Source: CAYUEQ01 sp964443805 (GTDB lineage: Bacteria > Bacillota_I > Bacilli_A > RF39 > UBA660). Taken from it: a stretch of 12,026 bases of DNA. This document shows positions 1-6,474 of the stretch, in pieces. The notes beneath the pieces were generated by a model. It was not told where the DNA came from, made no database searches, and worked only from the letters and a program-made list of their open reading frames with translations. Numbering within the stretch: the first letter of the stretch is position 1; each line of letters opens with the position of its first letter. Location: the NCBI GenBank assembly GCA_964443805.1, contig CAYUEQ010000030.1, positions 1 through 12,026 on the forward strand. The letters run 5' to 3'. The position numbers and the translations under genes were made by a program.

Positions 1-22
1 AAAAATATTTTACTCTATCAAC

Positions 23-47
23 AAAAAAGAAGCTGTTTTGCTTCTTT
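23..47 (-). terminator. Intrinsic terminator after the VWA/peptidase gene
   Basis: A perfect 8-bp inverted repeat (AAAGAAGC at 26-33, GCTTCTTT at 40-47, 6-nt loop) is followed on the minus strand by a U-run, the complement of the A-run at 23-28. It starts two bases beyond the stop codon of the VWA gene, so it ends the last transcription unit of the window. The arrangement is clear in the sequence; termination itself is inferred. Confidence 0.85.
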
Positions 48-49
48 AG

Positions 50-2593
50 TTAATTATAATAATCTAAATCAAATTCAAGTGATGGAGTAACTCTAATAGG
101 TTGCTTTGATTTTGTATAATATTCATTTTCTTTAGTTAAACAAGTGTTTTTCTTACATTCTAAATCGACGTATCTTTTTTCACCAGGATAATTGTTATCA
201 TAAACCCCAATGTAATAGTAATTTGGATTATCAATATCTTGGACTAAACTTATTGCATTTATTGCGTGTAATCCCCCACTGAAAGTTGATGATATTACAG
301 GTGCATCGTTATCATCCATTCTTGATTTTAGGATATTTATAAAACCTGGACCACTAGTGTAATCAATATTTTCAGTACCAATAGCATTTCTCATCCAAAG
401 AGTAAAATTCGATCCCGAAGAATAATGGGTTGTAGTATTCTGTTTAATAAAACCGGCATAGATAGCATTAAACATTTGCTTATCGTCATTTTTTATAACC
501 CTACTTGCTTGCATAGTGTCTTCATTAATTAAAATATCAACATAAGTAGAATAATTAAAACCCCATTTTTTTATTTGACCATCTTTATCTAATCCTGATT
601 TTTTAGTATCACTATATTGATAAATTCCTGATTTATCTATAATTTTTCGGTATGTTGGATTATATACTAATGAATCATTTTCCAAAACTTTTAGATCAGC
701 AGGATTTTCTTCGCCAAAATGTTCAAATCCAAAAACATATTTTAACTCATTTGTTTTTAATTTATAATCATATAAATTACCATAGTTTTCAAAATATGTA
801 TCGGTTAAATTATAAGGATAAGAAGTGTTTTTCTTTGAGGTTTTACTTCCTACGTTTAAAGGCAATACTTTTTTATAATATAATTGAGCAAAGGTTGCCA
901 TACCATAACAATGACCTCCAGTAGATAAATTAGTACCATAATTATAAAACGAAAAGCCATCTCTATTAACAATGAACCCGCTATCAGCTATAAGTATTCC
1001 ATCTGTTTTACCATCATTATCTATATCAACTAAACCATTATTCAGTTCTGTTCCCACACTATCAAATAATTCAGTTAGACCACTTGCATTTCCCGAAGAA
1101 TAAAATTTGCAACCTGTGCCATTTGAAATATTAGCAAGTGATTCATTGTATGAACTTTCACCAAAACCTATTGCACAAATTTTAATATTACTATTTAAGG
1201 CCTTATCAATAATCTTTTTTGAATTTTTGTTTAACGAGGAATCATGTCCGTCGGTTAAAAGTACTATATACTTATAATCACTTTCGGAGGTAAACTCACT
1301 CATACCACTAGTTAGAGCTGTGGTTATATTTGTACCTTCTTTTCTAGTTATAAATTCTCCATACATATTTTTTAATTTTGATTTTAACGAATCAGAACTG
1401 CTACCTATTGGCAAAGCATTAGCATAATCACTTCTAAATTCTGATAATCCCATCTGGTAATTACTTTTATTTAATTTTGATATTAATTCACTCGTTACAG
1501 TAAATCTTCTACCTGTGGAATCAAAACCATCTAACTTCTTTTCTCTTAATAACCAATCTGTATATTCTTTACCTGTAAGTTCCTTATATTGTTCATTAGT
1601 ATATAAACTCCAAGAATTATCAAGAATAAACAAGATTTGGGTGGTAGGTTTCTCTTTAGTTAATTCAGAATCCCCCACAACATAATGAGAAAAGTGTTTT
1701 AAAGTAACTGTTAAAGTTTTATTTGTCTTATCAATATTTGTTTTAATTTTTTCGTATTTATTTTCTTTAACATTGTAATAATAAACAGTTAAATTATCTT
1801 CGTTTAAATCATATTGATCTAAATCTTCAACGGTATACGGAATAGTTATTGTTGCTTCTGTCATGGTTGCTTCTGTATAAAAAGTATAAAGCTTATCAAT
1901 TAATCCTTCTTTATTACTGATTTTTGTGTTTTCGTTTATTATAGCCACTGTGCTATCAATATTACCTTTACCTGTAATGCTTATCTTAATATCATTAGAA
2001 TTAATATCATAAGTTCCGTTTTCATATTCTTTATTCTTTTGGTTCCATTCTTCATCAATTTCTGGAAATTCATAGTCAAAATCAGAAGCTAATTCTTCTT
2101 GAGTGATACCAAATGGAATAACGTTATATTCTTTACTAATTTTTTGGGTTTTATAAGTAGCTGTAATTTCACATTTACCTATATTTTCAGTCAAATTCCA
2201 TACAAGTTCTAATCCATCACTTTTGACATCTCCACAAGTAGTTGAGTATTTCACTTGATCAAGATTTTTTTCATCAGAAAAATTTATTCCTAATTTTAAA
2301 TTTGTTTGAGTTACAATACTTAAATCATTCGCAGAATATTCTTTGTTCCAACTCAATCTAGTAAAACCTACTAAATTATTAAATATAGTAAATCCTGCTA
2401 TTAAAACTATCAATGATATTACACTTATAACAAATTGATTTTGATACTTTTTAATAAAATCTTTTATACTTTGTGTAATCTTTTTGGATTCCTTATTTCC
2501 TTGGTTAAATTGATTCTTTTCAATTTTATGACCACATTCTGGACAAAAGTCCGCATTTACATCTATATTTTTTCCACATTCTGGACAAAACAT
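50..2593 (-). CDS. Membrane-anchored zinc-ribbon / VWA / putative papain-like cysteine peptidase protein
   Basis: Large (847 aa) predicted surface protein. Order of parts: an N-terminal double-CxxC zinc ribbon (C3, C6, C17, C20); a basic linker; one TM helix at about 54-76; an Ig-like region at about 82-160 with two Cys (C120, C141) that could form a disulfide; a beta-rich region ending near 305 in HFSHYVVG, reminiscent of UPA/ZU5-like modules; a VWA domain at about 318-515 with MIDAS residues DNSWS (325-329), T421 and TDG (447-449); a DxDxDGxxD calcium-loop-like motif at 523-531; and a C-terminal region with GGHCYGM (C562), GGLHA (H776) and YDNNYPG (D799/N800). The last three, in this order, fit the Cys-His-Asp/Asn layout of papain-like peptidases. 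The ribbon would be cytosolic and the rest outside. The ATG at 2593 is preferred over an in-frame GTG at 2602, because GAGGTGG lies 5 nt upstream of the ATG and overlaps the GTG. The gap to the upstream zinc-ribbon gene is 13 nt, so the two are probably co-transcribed. VWA and zinc ribbon are firm; peptidase activity is inferred and the substrate is unknown. Confidence 0.85.
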   Translation of the reverse strand: MFCPECGKNIDVNADFCPECGHKIEKNQFNQGNKESKKITQSIKDFIKKYQNQFVISVISLIVLIAGFTIFNNLVGFTRLSWNKEYSANDLSIVTQTNLKLGINFSDEKNLDQVKYSTTCGDVKSDGLELVWNLTENIGKCEITATYKTQKISKEYNVIPFGITQEELASDFDYEFPEIDEEWNQKNKEYENGTYDINSNDIKISITGKGNIDSTVAIINENTKISNKEGLIDKLYTFYTEATMTEATITIPYTVEDLDQYDLNEDNLTVYYYNVKENKYEKIKTNIDKTNKTLTVTLKHFSHYVVGDSELTKEKPTTQILFILDNSWSLYTNEQYKELTGKEYTDWLLREKKLDGFDSTGRRFTVTSELISKLNKSNYQMGLSEFRSDYANALPIGSSSDSLKSKLKNMYGEFITRKEGTNITTALTSGMSEFTSESDYKYIVLLTDGHDSSLNKNSKKIIDKALNSNIKICAIGFGESSYNESLANISNGTGCKFYSSGNASGLTELFDSVGTELNNGLVDIDNDGKTDGILIADSGFIVNRDGFSFYNYGTNLSTGGHCYGMATFAQLYYKKVLPLNVGSKTSKKNTSYPYNLTDTYFENYGNLYDYKLKTNELKYVFGFEHFGEENPADLKVLENDSLVYNPTYRKIIDKSGIYQYSDTKKSGLDKDGQIKKWGFNYSTYVDILINEDTMQASRVIKNDDKQMFNAIYAGFIKQNTTTHYSSGSNFTLWMRNAIGTENIDYTSGPGFINILKSRMDDNDAPVISSTFSGGLHAINAISLVQDIDNPNYYYIGVYDNNYPGEKRYVDLECKKNTCLTKENEYYTKSKQPIRVTPSLEFDLDYYN

Positions 2594-2598
2594 ATTTT

Positions 2599-2605
2599 CC
2601 ACCTC
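2599..2605 (-). promoter_or_regulatory. Shine-Dalgarno that decides the VWA gene start
   Basis: GAGGTGG lies 5 nt upstream of the ATG at 2593. It overlaps the alternative GTG (2602-2600), which has no comparable site of its own. It begins immediately after the TAA (2609-2607) of the preceding gene, so translation of the two genes may be coupled. Confidence 0.75.
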
Positions 2606-2606
2606 T

Positions 2607-3179
2607 TTATCTCTTTTCTTTATTACTTAATCCTCTTCTACAATATTTACATTTCCCTACTGCTTTAGTTAAAATATTATCTCCTCCACAATGAGGGCAA
2701 TGTATAACATTAGTAGTTTTAGCTTGTTCTTGTTTAATTTTCATCTTCATATCATTTTTTCTTCTATTTTCTGCATCAATTTTTTCGTTACTATTTATAT
2801 ATGATTTAATAGAATTAGCTGCTTTATCAAATAAATTTTTAAATATTACCGAAATTAACAAAAATATAATACCAACAGTAAATAAGAACTTACTATAATC
2901 CAATATATTAGAGTATATTTCTGAATTATTTATTATATTCAAATAAGAAAAATTAAATTTTTCTAGTTTTGTTATTTCTATTACTTTAGTAATAAATCTA
3001 GGAATTATCATCAACAAACTAAGGATTATTAAACTAAAATAAGTATAGTAATGTTTTTTCTTTTTGTAAACAAAATATCTAATTAAAATTAAACAGACTG
3101 CAATAAAAGGAATATAATAACCTATTATAACTATTACAGGAATACTACTAATAAATTTCAACATTTTATTTGTTTTCAT
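2607..3179 (-). CDS. Small membrane protein with C-terminal zinc ribbon
   Basis: This 190-aa protein is not recognised as a named family. The N-terminal part is hydrophobic: about 8-35 (one long or two short TM segments), 47-64, then a polar stretch, then 97-115. A basic, probably helical segment (about 118-155) follows, rich in Lys, Asn and Gln. The C-terminus carries a zinc ribbon, CPHCGG (C161, C164) and CKYC (C177, C180). The ribbon is therefore at the opposite end from that of the downstream VWA protein, but probably on the same cytosolic side. The ATG has a good site (AAAGGTG, 4 nt spacing) and overlaps the TGA of a 28-codon ORF upstream (ATGA). Adjacency and the shared zinc-ribbon/membrane theme suggest the two products act together, perhaps as a membrane complex. 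That is inference only. Confidence 0.8.
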   Translation of the reverse strand: MKTNKMLKFISSIPVIVIIGYYIPFIAVCLILIRYFVYKKKKHYYTYFSLIILSLLMIIPRFITKVIEITKLEKFNFSYLNIINNSEIYSNILDYSKFLFTVGIIFLLISVIFKNLFDKAANSIKSYINSNEKIDAENRRKNDMKMKIKQEQAKTTNVIHCPHCGGDNILTKAVGKCKYCRRGLSNKEKR

Positions 3180-3262
3180 ATAACACCTTTAAATTTTACA
3201 TCAACTAATATTCCAAAGGCTGCTTGATTTCTTTTAACTAAATTTATAATATGCTTGTTCAT
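3176..3262 (-). CDS. Possible 28-codon small ORF upstream of the zinc-ribbon gene
   Basis: The ATG at 3262 is followed by 27 further sense codons and TGA. The peptide begins MNKHIINLVKRNQAAFG and ends VKFKGVI; it is basic and mildly amphipathic. It has a strong ribosome site (AAGGTGG, 3274-3268) with 5 nt spacing, the same style as the VWA gene's site. Its TGA overlaps the ATG of the next gene by ATGA, a classic coupling arrangement. It could be a real small protein, a leader peptide for translational coupling, or chance. It is the only gene here that would end in TGA. An ATG at 3267 in another frame gives only ten codons and sits too close to the ribosome site. Confidence 0.45.
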   Translation of the reverse strand: MNKHIINLVKRNQAAFGILVDVKFKGVI

Positions 3263-3267
3263 TCATA

Positions 3268-3274
3268 CCACCTT
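3268..3274 (-). promoter_or_regulatory. Shine-Dalgarno of the 28-codon ORF
   Basis: AAGGTGG lies 5 nt upstream of the ATG at 3262. A strong site in this otherwise AT-rich gap is the main reason to take the short ORF seriously. Confidence 0.5.
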
Positions 3275-3316
3275 AACTATACAAATTTAATATGCTTTTT
3301 AAGTTTTTTTGACTTG

Positions 3317-3335
3317 TTTCTTAAATAATAAGAAA
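3317..3335. repeat. AT-rich 7-bp inverted repeat in the 129-nt gap after tdk
   Basis: TTTCTTA (3317-3323) and TAAGAAA (3329-3335) surround a 5-nt loop. On neither strand is it followed by a U-run, so it is not a canonical terminator. It lies between tdk and the 28-codon ORF, where a promoter for the last unit would be expected, but I could not identify a convincing -35/-10 pair there. Confidence 0.3.
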
Positions 3336-3391
3336 ATATTTATATATATCTATCATAATTAAATTTTATCATGTTTTTACAAAAACTACCA

Positions 3392-3949
3392 TTAACTAAT
3401 AATTTGTTGGTTTTTAGTTCTATTTCTTAAGCACTCATCACATAGTGCCATATAATTGTCATCACCTACAACAATATCTTGGTCTTTGCCACCTGAGTAA
3501 TAAGTCCAACTTGCTTCTTTGCTACATACACGGCACTCACCTTTATATTTATATATATGGTCTGCCATAGCTAAAATATATGGTACTTGACCAAAAGGAT
3601 TTTGTTCAGCAGTTAATGATAATCCTGAAACATGAATAATTAAATTATTATATATTGATAAATTAAATATTTCTTTAGCATCACCATTAATAAAATTTGC
3701 TTCGTCAATAAATATTATCTTATGTTTATCTTCTAAATGATTCTTTATATCCTCAAATTTATCAATTGTAATAGCAGGTATTTTTTGATCTGGAAATTGT
3801 TTTGATTTAATAAATGCACCATCTCTTGTATCTAGTTGTGATTTAAAACAAATTACTTTATTTTTATCATAAATTTTTTTATATTCAGATATCATTGCAC
3901 CTGATTTTCCACTAAACATTGGTCCTGTATAAACTTTAATCATTTTCAT
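3392..3949 (-). CDS. tdk: Thymidine kinase (type II)
   Basis: Salvage enzyme that phosphorylates thymidine to dTMP with ATP in the cytosol. The 185-aa length is typical of the TK1-like family. Visible motifs: P-loop GPMFSGKS (9-16), the LDTRDG stretch (39-44), Walker B IDEANF (81-86) containing the expected catalytic Glu (E83), the conserved NPFGQVPYILAMAD segment (117-130), and four structural zinc Cys (C139, C142, C170, C173). The IDEAN motif has Asn where Gln is usual (DEAQ/DEGQ), a mild departure. The start overlaps the xer gene by 14 nt; AAAGGAG inside the end of xer gives 3-nt spacing to the chosen ATG and 9 nt to a second ATG two codons later, so the start could be 3943. It is co-transcribed with the recombinase gene. 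Confidence 0.95.
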   Translation of the reverse strand: MKMIKVYTGPMFSGKSGAMISEYKKIYDKNKVICFKSQLDTRDGAFIKSKQFPDQKIPAITIDKFEDIKNHLEDKHKIIFIDEANFINGDAKEIFNLSIYNNLIIHVSGLSLTAEQNPFGQVPYILAMADHIYKYKGECRVCSKEASWTYYSGGKDQDIVVGDDNYMALCDECLRNRTKNQQIIS

Positions 3950-4835
3950 TTTCTCCTTTGCTTCTTGGGTGGGATTTTAAATATATATTTCTTAGTCGCT
4001 CATTACTTACATGGGTATAGATGCCTGTTGTACTTAGGGATGAGTGTCCAAGTAATTCTTGAACTGTTTTTAAATCTGCACCTTCATTTAACATATGAGT
4101 TGCAAAAGTATGTCTTAAGGTATGTGGTGATATTTTGTTTTTAACTGTAGATTCTTTAATAACCCTTTCCATAATATCTCTAACACCTCTATCGGTTAAA
4201 TGATTTCCCAAATGATTAAGAAATAAATATTTGCTTTGTTTTCCTTTTAATAGAATATCTCGAGATTCATTTAAATATTTATTAATACTTTTTAAAGCAT
4301 AGCTTCCAAAGTAAACAATTCTTTCTTTATCCCCTTTTCCTAATACTTTAATTATATTATTAGAAAAATCAATATCTTGGACTTTAATATTAATTAGTTC
4401 ACTTATTCTAATTCCTGTTGAGTAAAATAATTCTATAATTAGTTGATTTCTTGTTCCTAAAGGATCATCTTTATGACATGTTTTTAATATTTTTTCTAAT
4501 TCTTCATATTTAATAAAGTTAGGTAGTTTTTTTTCTTTTTTTGGATTTTTAATGTTTTTAAATGGATTAGTTGCTACATCTTGGTTTCTTAATAAATAAT
4601 TATAAAAACTTCTTAGAGAACTTAACATTCTACTTATGCTAGATGTTTTGTAATTAAGTTCATCTAAATATTTTAAATATTCTCTAATATCTTGTTTATT
4701 TATATTTAAGATATCTTTGTTATGAAAATAACTTATATATAATTCTAAATCAGATTCGTAATTTTGAATAGTATGTTTAGAATAGTTTTTTTCGATAGTC
4801 AGGTAGTTAATAAAATCACTTATATGCTTATTCAT
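3936..4835 (-). CDS. xerC: Tyrosine recombinase XerC/XerD
   Basis: Site-specific recombinase expected to resolve chromosome dimers at dif together with FtsK. The 299-aa length matches XerC/XerD. An N-terminal SAM-like core-binding domain (about 1-85) is followed by the catalytic domain with all expected residues: R143 (GIRISEL), K167 (GKGDKER), H238 and R241 (HTLRH), H264 (LLGHSS) and nucleophile Y273 (IYTHV). It ends with the KSHPR tail typical of Xer proteins. The ATG has AAGGAT about 8 nt upstream. The symbol rests on position: topA followed by a Xer gene matches B. subtilis topA-gid-codV, codV being xerC. By sequence it could equally be XerD, or the only Xer of this genome. It overlaps tdk by 14 nt. 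No attachment sites or integrase-style extensions were seen, so a housekeeping role is preferred over a mobile-element integrase. Confidence 0.92.
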   Translation of the reverse strand: MNKHISDFINYLTIEKNYSKHTIQNYESDLELYISYFHNKDILNINKQDIREYLKYLDELNYKTSSISRMLSSLRSFYNYLLRNQDVATNPFKNIKNPKKEKKLPNFIKYEELEKILKTCHKDDPLGTRNQLIIELFYSTGIRISELINIKVQDIDFSNNIIKVLGKGDKERIVYFGSYALKSINKYLNESRDILLKGKQSKYLFLNHLGNHLTDRGVRDIMERVIKESTVKNKISPHTLRHTFATHMLNEGADLKTVQELLGHSSLSTTGIYTHVSNERLRNIYLKSHPRSKGENEND

Positions 4836-4855
4836 GTAATCAATCCTTCTATATA

Positions 4856-4883
4856 ATTATAACTTAAAGCACTAAAAAAACAA
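4856..4883 (-). promoter_or_regulatory. Candidate promoter for xerC-tdk
   Basis: TTGTTT (4883-4878) and a perfect TATAAT (4861-4856) are separated by 16 nt. Initiation near 4849 would leave a leader of only about 14 nt, barely enough for the ribosome site (AGAAGGA). The -35 half lies inside the terminator of the preceding gene. This is plausible because an upstream terminator would otherwise isolate xerC, but the -35 is poor and AT-rich DNA yields chance -10 matches. Confidence 0.35.
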
Positions 4884-4898
4884 GAAGTTATCTTGTTT
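4874..4898 (-). terminator. Intrinsic terminator closing the paralog cassette
   Basis: A perfect 8-bp stem (AAACAAGA at 4878-4885, TCTTGTTT at 4891-4898, 5-nt loop) is followed on the minus strand by seven U. The stem overlaps the first bases of the TAA stop codon (4899-4897), so it terminates directly at the end of the 292-aa gene. Confidence 0.85.
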
Positions 4899-5775
4899 AT
4901 AGTTTATCAAAAAAGTTTAATTGTTCATTTAGCTTTAATTGCTTAACTAGAGGTTTTTCTTTAACACATGAATAGTTTTTAAATAATTGTTCATTCATTT
5001 CATCAATCATCTCTAATTGAGCTTTTTTACTATCTTTAACTAACCATTTATTATGAATTGTAATTAAGTTAGCTAATACAAATAATCCATGATAATTTAT
5101 TCCTTGATTACTATCTGATTTAATATATAGTTCTCTATCTAAAATACTTTTTAAATCCTGTCTTACATCTTTTACTTTATATCCAATAGGTCCTTTTTTA
5201 TTTTGCATAGTATCATTAAGATTATAAACATTTTCTAAAGCTTTAAATGAACCACGATAGTTAGGTCTTTTATATCTATCTTCTAAAACACGATAAAATT
5301 TACTATATAATTTAAAATCTACTGGAATCGGATTTTTTTTCATTAAATAACTATCTTGAAAATATGCATCTTTATTTGTATCGAATTTATTAAGGTAATA
5401 TTTCTTTATAGTTTGAGGGTTTAAGTATTCTTTAGTTTTTGCATATGGTATACCAGTTTCTAAACCATAACGTACATTTTTATATGTAGTATAGATATTC
5501 ATTCTTTTCTTCTTTAAATAATCAGGCATTAGATTATTTTCAATTAAATATTCTTTTAAATGATCGGTACTATTAAATGCCATAGTAAAGTAAGCAATAT
5601 ACTTTAAATCATTTGCTTTATCTTTTAGAATGCTTTCTAAAGGAATATCATAATAAATTCTATTTGAATCTTTTTCAAATACATAGTTTGATGATAACCT
5701 AGATAGTTTTTTATGTTCTTCTGTAATTGTTCCTCTTTTATCTTTATATAGAACAGATAAATAATATTTAGCCAT
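4897..5775 (-). CDS. Unrecognised protein, longer paralog of the gene upstream, C-terminal clamp-like motif
   Basis: This 292-aa protein belongs to no family I recognise. It starts MAKYYLSVLY, like the MIKYYLALEH of the preceding gene. Residues 63-129 align with 39-105 of that protein with one gap: FT start, LK-YL helix, a MNIY/LTIY strand, an LNP/LDP turn. It is soluble, Lys- and Tyr-rich, with no signal peptide or TM helix. The region from about 150 to 275 is unique to this copy and looks mainly helical. The C-terminus ends in QLNFF (285-289) three residues from the end, which resembles the beta-sliding-clamp binding consensus QL(S/D)LF; this hints at a replication or repair link but is unproven. 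The ribosome site AAAGGGG is a few nt upstream of the ATG, 18 nt after the upstream stop. It is co-transcribed from the promoter at 6394-6422. Confidence 0.8.
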   Translation of the reverse strand: MAKYYLSVLYKDKRGTITEEHKKLSRLSSNYVFEKDSNRIYYDIPLESILKDKANDLKYIAYFTMAFNSTDHLKEYLIENNLMPDYLKKKRMNIYTTYKNVRYGLETGIPYAKTKEYLNPQTIKKYYLNKFDTNKDAYFQDSYLMKKNPIPVDFKLYSKFYRVLEDRYKRPNYRGSFKALENVYNLNDTMQNKKGPIGYKVKDVRQDLKSILDRELYIKSDSNQGINYHGLFVLANLITIHNKWLVKDSKKAQLEMIDEMNEQLFKNYSCVKEKPLVKQLKLNEQLNFFDKL

Positions 5776-5793
5776 AATACACCCCTTTGTAAC

Positions 5794-6366
5794 TTATATT
5801 AATTCAGTTTTATGTTTATATGAGTAAGTAATGTTTTTATTCAATTCAATGTTTTTAGTTTTAGATTTTATATAAAATCCTAAAGTTCTTAGTTCCTTAT
5901 ATTCTATATATTTAATCAACTCTAATACCTCAAAACGATTTTCACTAATTTTAAATAAATTATCTAAAAAATAATTAAAAGCAATTGTTTTTTCTTTAAA
6001 ATTATCTTTAAGCTTACATATGATTTGGTTTAAAAATTCTTTATTATCTTTATTTACTATTAAGATTTCTTTAAGATTATTTGGGTCTAAATAATAATAA
6101 TCTTCTTTATAACATATTCCATCATTAGATTTACGTATTTTACCATCTAAATAGTAAATAGTTAGATTAGAATTCATTTCCTCTTCATCAATTACATTAA
6201 TAGATAGTAGATATCTTTTTAATTCTTCTTCATTAGTATATCTTTTAGTAAAATTGTCTATTACTTGAATATTATATATATAAAAAGGTGGATAGTTTCC
6301 TATTGCATTATTTACAGGAAAAAAATCACGATATTGATGTTCAAGCGCTAAGTAATATTTAATCAT
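5794..6366 (-). CDS. Unrecognised protein, shorter paralog, first gene of the cassette
   Basis: This 190-aa protein of unknown function begins MIKYYLALEH and shares the first 100 or so residues' layout with the downstream 292-aa protein: F39-T40, an LKRYL helix (49-53), a LTIYYL strand (68-73), YLDPNNLKE (92-100). It then diverges into a helical, charged C-terminal half (about 105-165) with no counterpart I can align. No TM helix, signal peptide, zinc site or catalytic motif is evident. It has a strong ribosome site (AAAGGGGG, about 7-8 nt spacing) and a short leader of about 20 nt behind a consensus promoter. Such a strong promoter for an unknown protein suggests substantial expression. The gene pair is bounded by terminators on both sides, so it is regulated separately from topA and xerC. 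Confidence 0.8.
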   Translation of the reverse strand: MIKYYLALEHQYRDFFPVNNAIGNYPPFYIYNIQVIDNFTKRYTNEEELKRYLLSINVIDEEEMNSNLTIYYLDGKIRKSNDGICYKEDYYYLDPNNLKEILIVNKDNKEFLNQIICKLKDNFKEKTIAFNYFLDNLFKISENRFEVLELIKYIEYKELRTLGFYIKSKTKNIELNKNITYSYKHKTELI

Positions 6367-6393
6367 TATATTTTCCCCCTTTAATGAGTTTTT

Positions 6394-6422
6394 ATTATAT
6401 ATTAAAACGATTAAAATGTCAA
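6394..6422 (-). promoter_or_regulatory. Perfect-consensus sigma70-type promoter for the paralog cassette
   Basis: TTGACA (6422-6417), a 17-nt spacer, and TATAAT (6399-6394) match the vegetative consensus at all twelve positions with optimal spacing. It lies directly after the topA terminator. Initiation would fall near 6387, giving a 5' UTR of about 20 nt that holds the AAAGGGGG ribosome site. No operator-like dyad was seen over it. Confidence 0.85.
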
Positions 6423-6436
6423 AAAAAGAGAAATAT

Positions 6437-6474
6437 AAAAAAATTGTGATTATTCAGATTTATAATCACAATTT
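6437..6474 (-). terminator. Intrinsic terminator overlapping the 3' end of topA
   Basis: A perfect 13-bp stem (6441-6453 with 6462-6474, 8-nt loop) is followed on the minus strand by seven U (complement of 6437-6443). The right arm and loop lie inside the last codons of topA and the left arm spans the stop codon, so the final protein residues and the terminator share sequence. Confidence 0.88.

Noticed and set aside
652..924. Plus-strand open frame of 90 codons
   Set aside because: It lies entirely within the minus-strand VWA/peptidase gene, which has clear domains, and it has no recognisable motif; open by chance in AT-rich DNA.
2435..2668. Plus-strand open frame of 77 codons with a very hydrophobic product
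   Set aside because: It is antisense to the TM and zinc-ribbon coding regions; the Phe/Leu/Ile-rich product is what the complement of Lys/Asn-rich codons gives.
3373..3386. Palindrome GTTTTTACAAAAAC just after tdk as a terminator
   Set aside because: The stem has at most five stable pairs, almost all A-T, and no U-run follows on the minus strand, so it is not a convincing terminator.
3263..3391. Promoter for the 28-codon ORF / zinc ribbon / VWA unit
   Set aside because: Several TATA-like strings occur, but none has a matching -35 at 16-18 nt that also leaves room for a leader; readthrough from tdk remains possible.
3936..4835. Xer gene as an integrase of a mobile element
   Set aside because: Length, catalytic motifs and position next to topA fit housekeeping XerC/XerD; no attachment repeats, tRNA, excisionase or phage genes are nearby.
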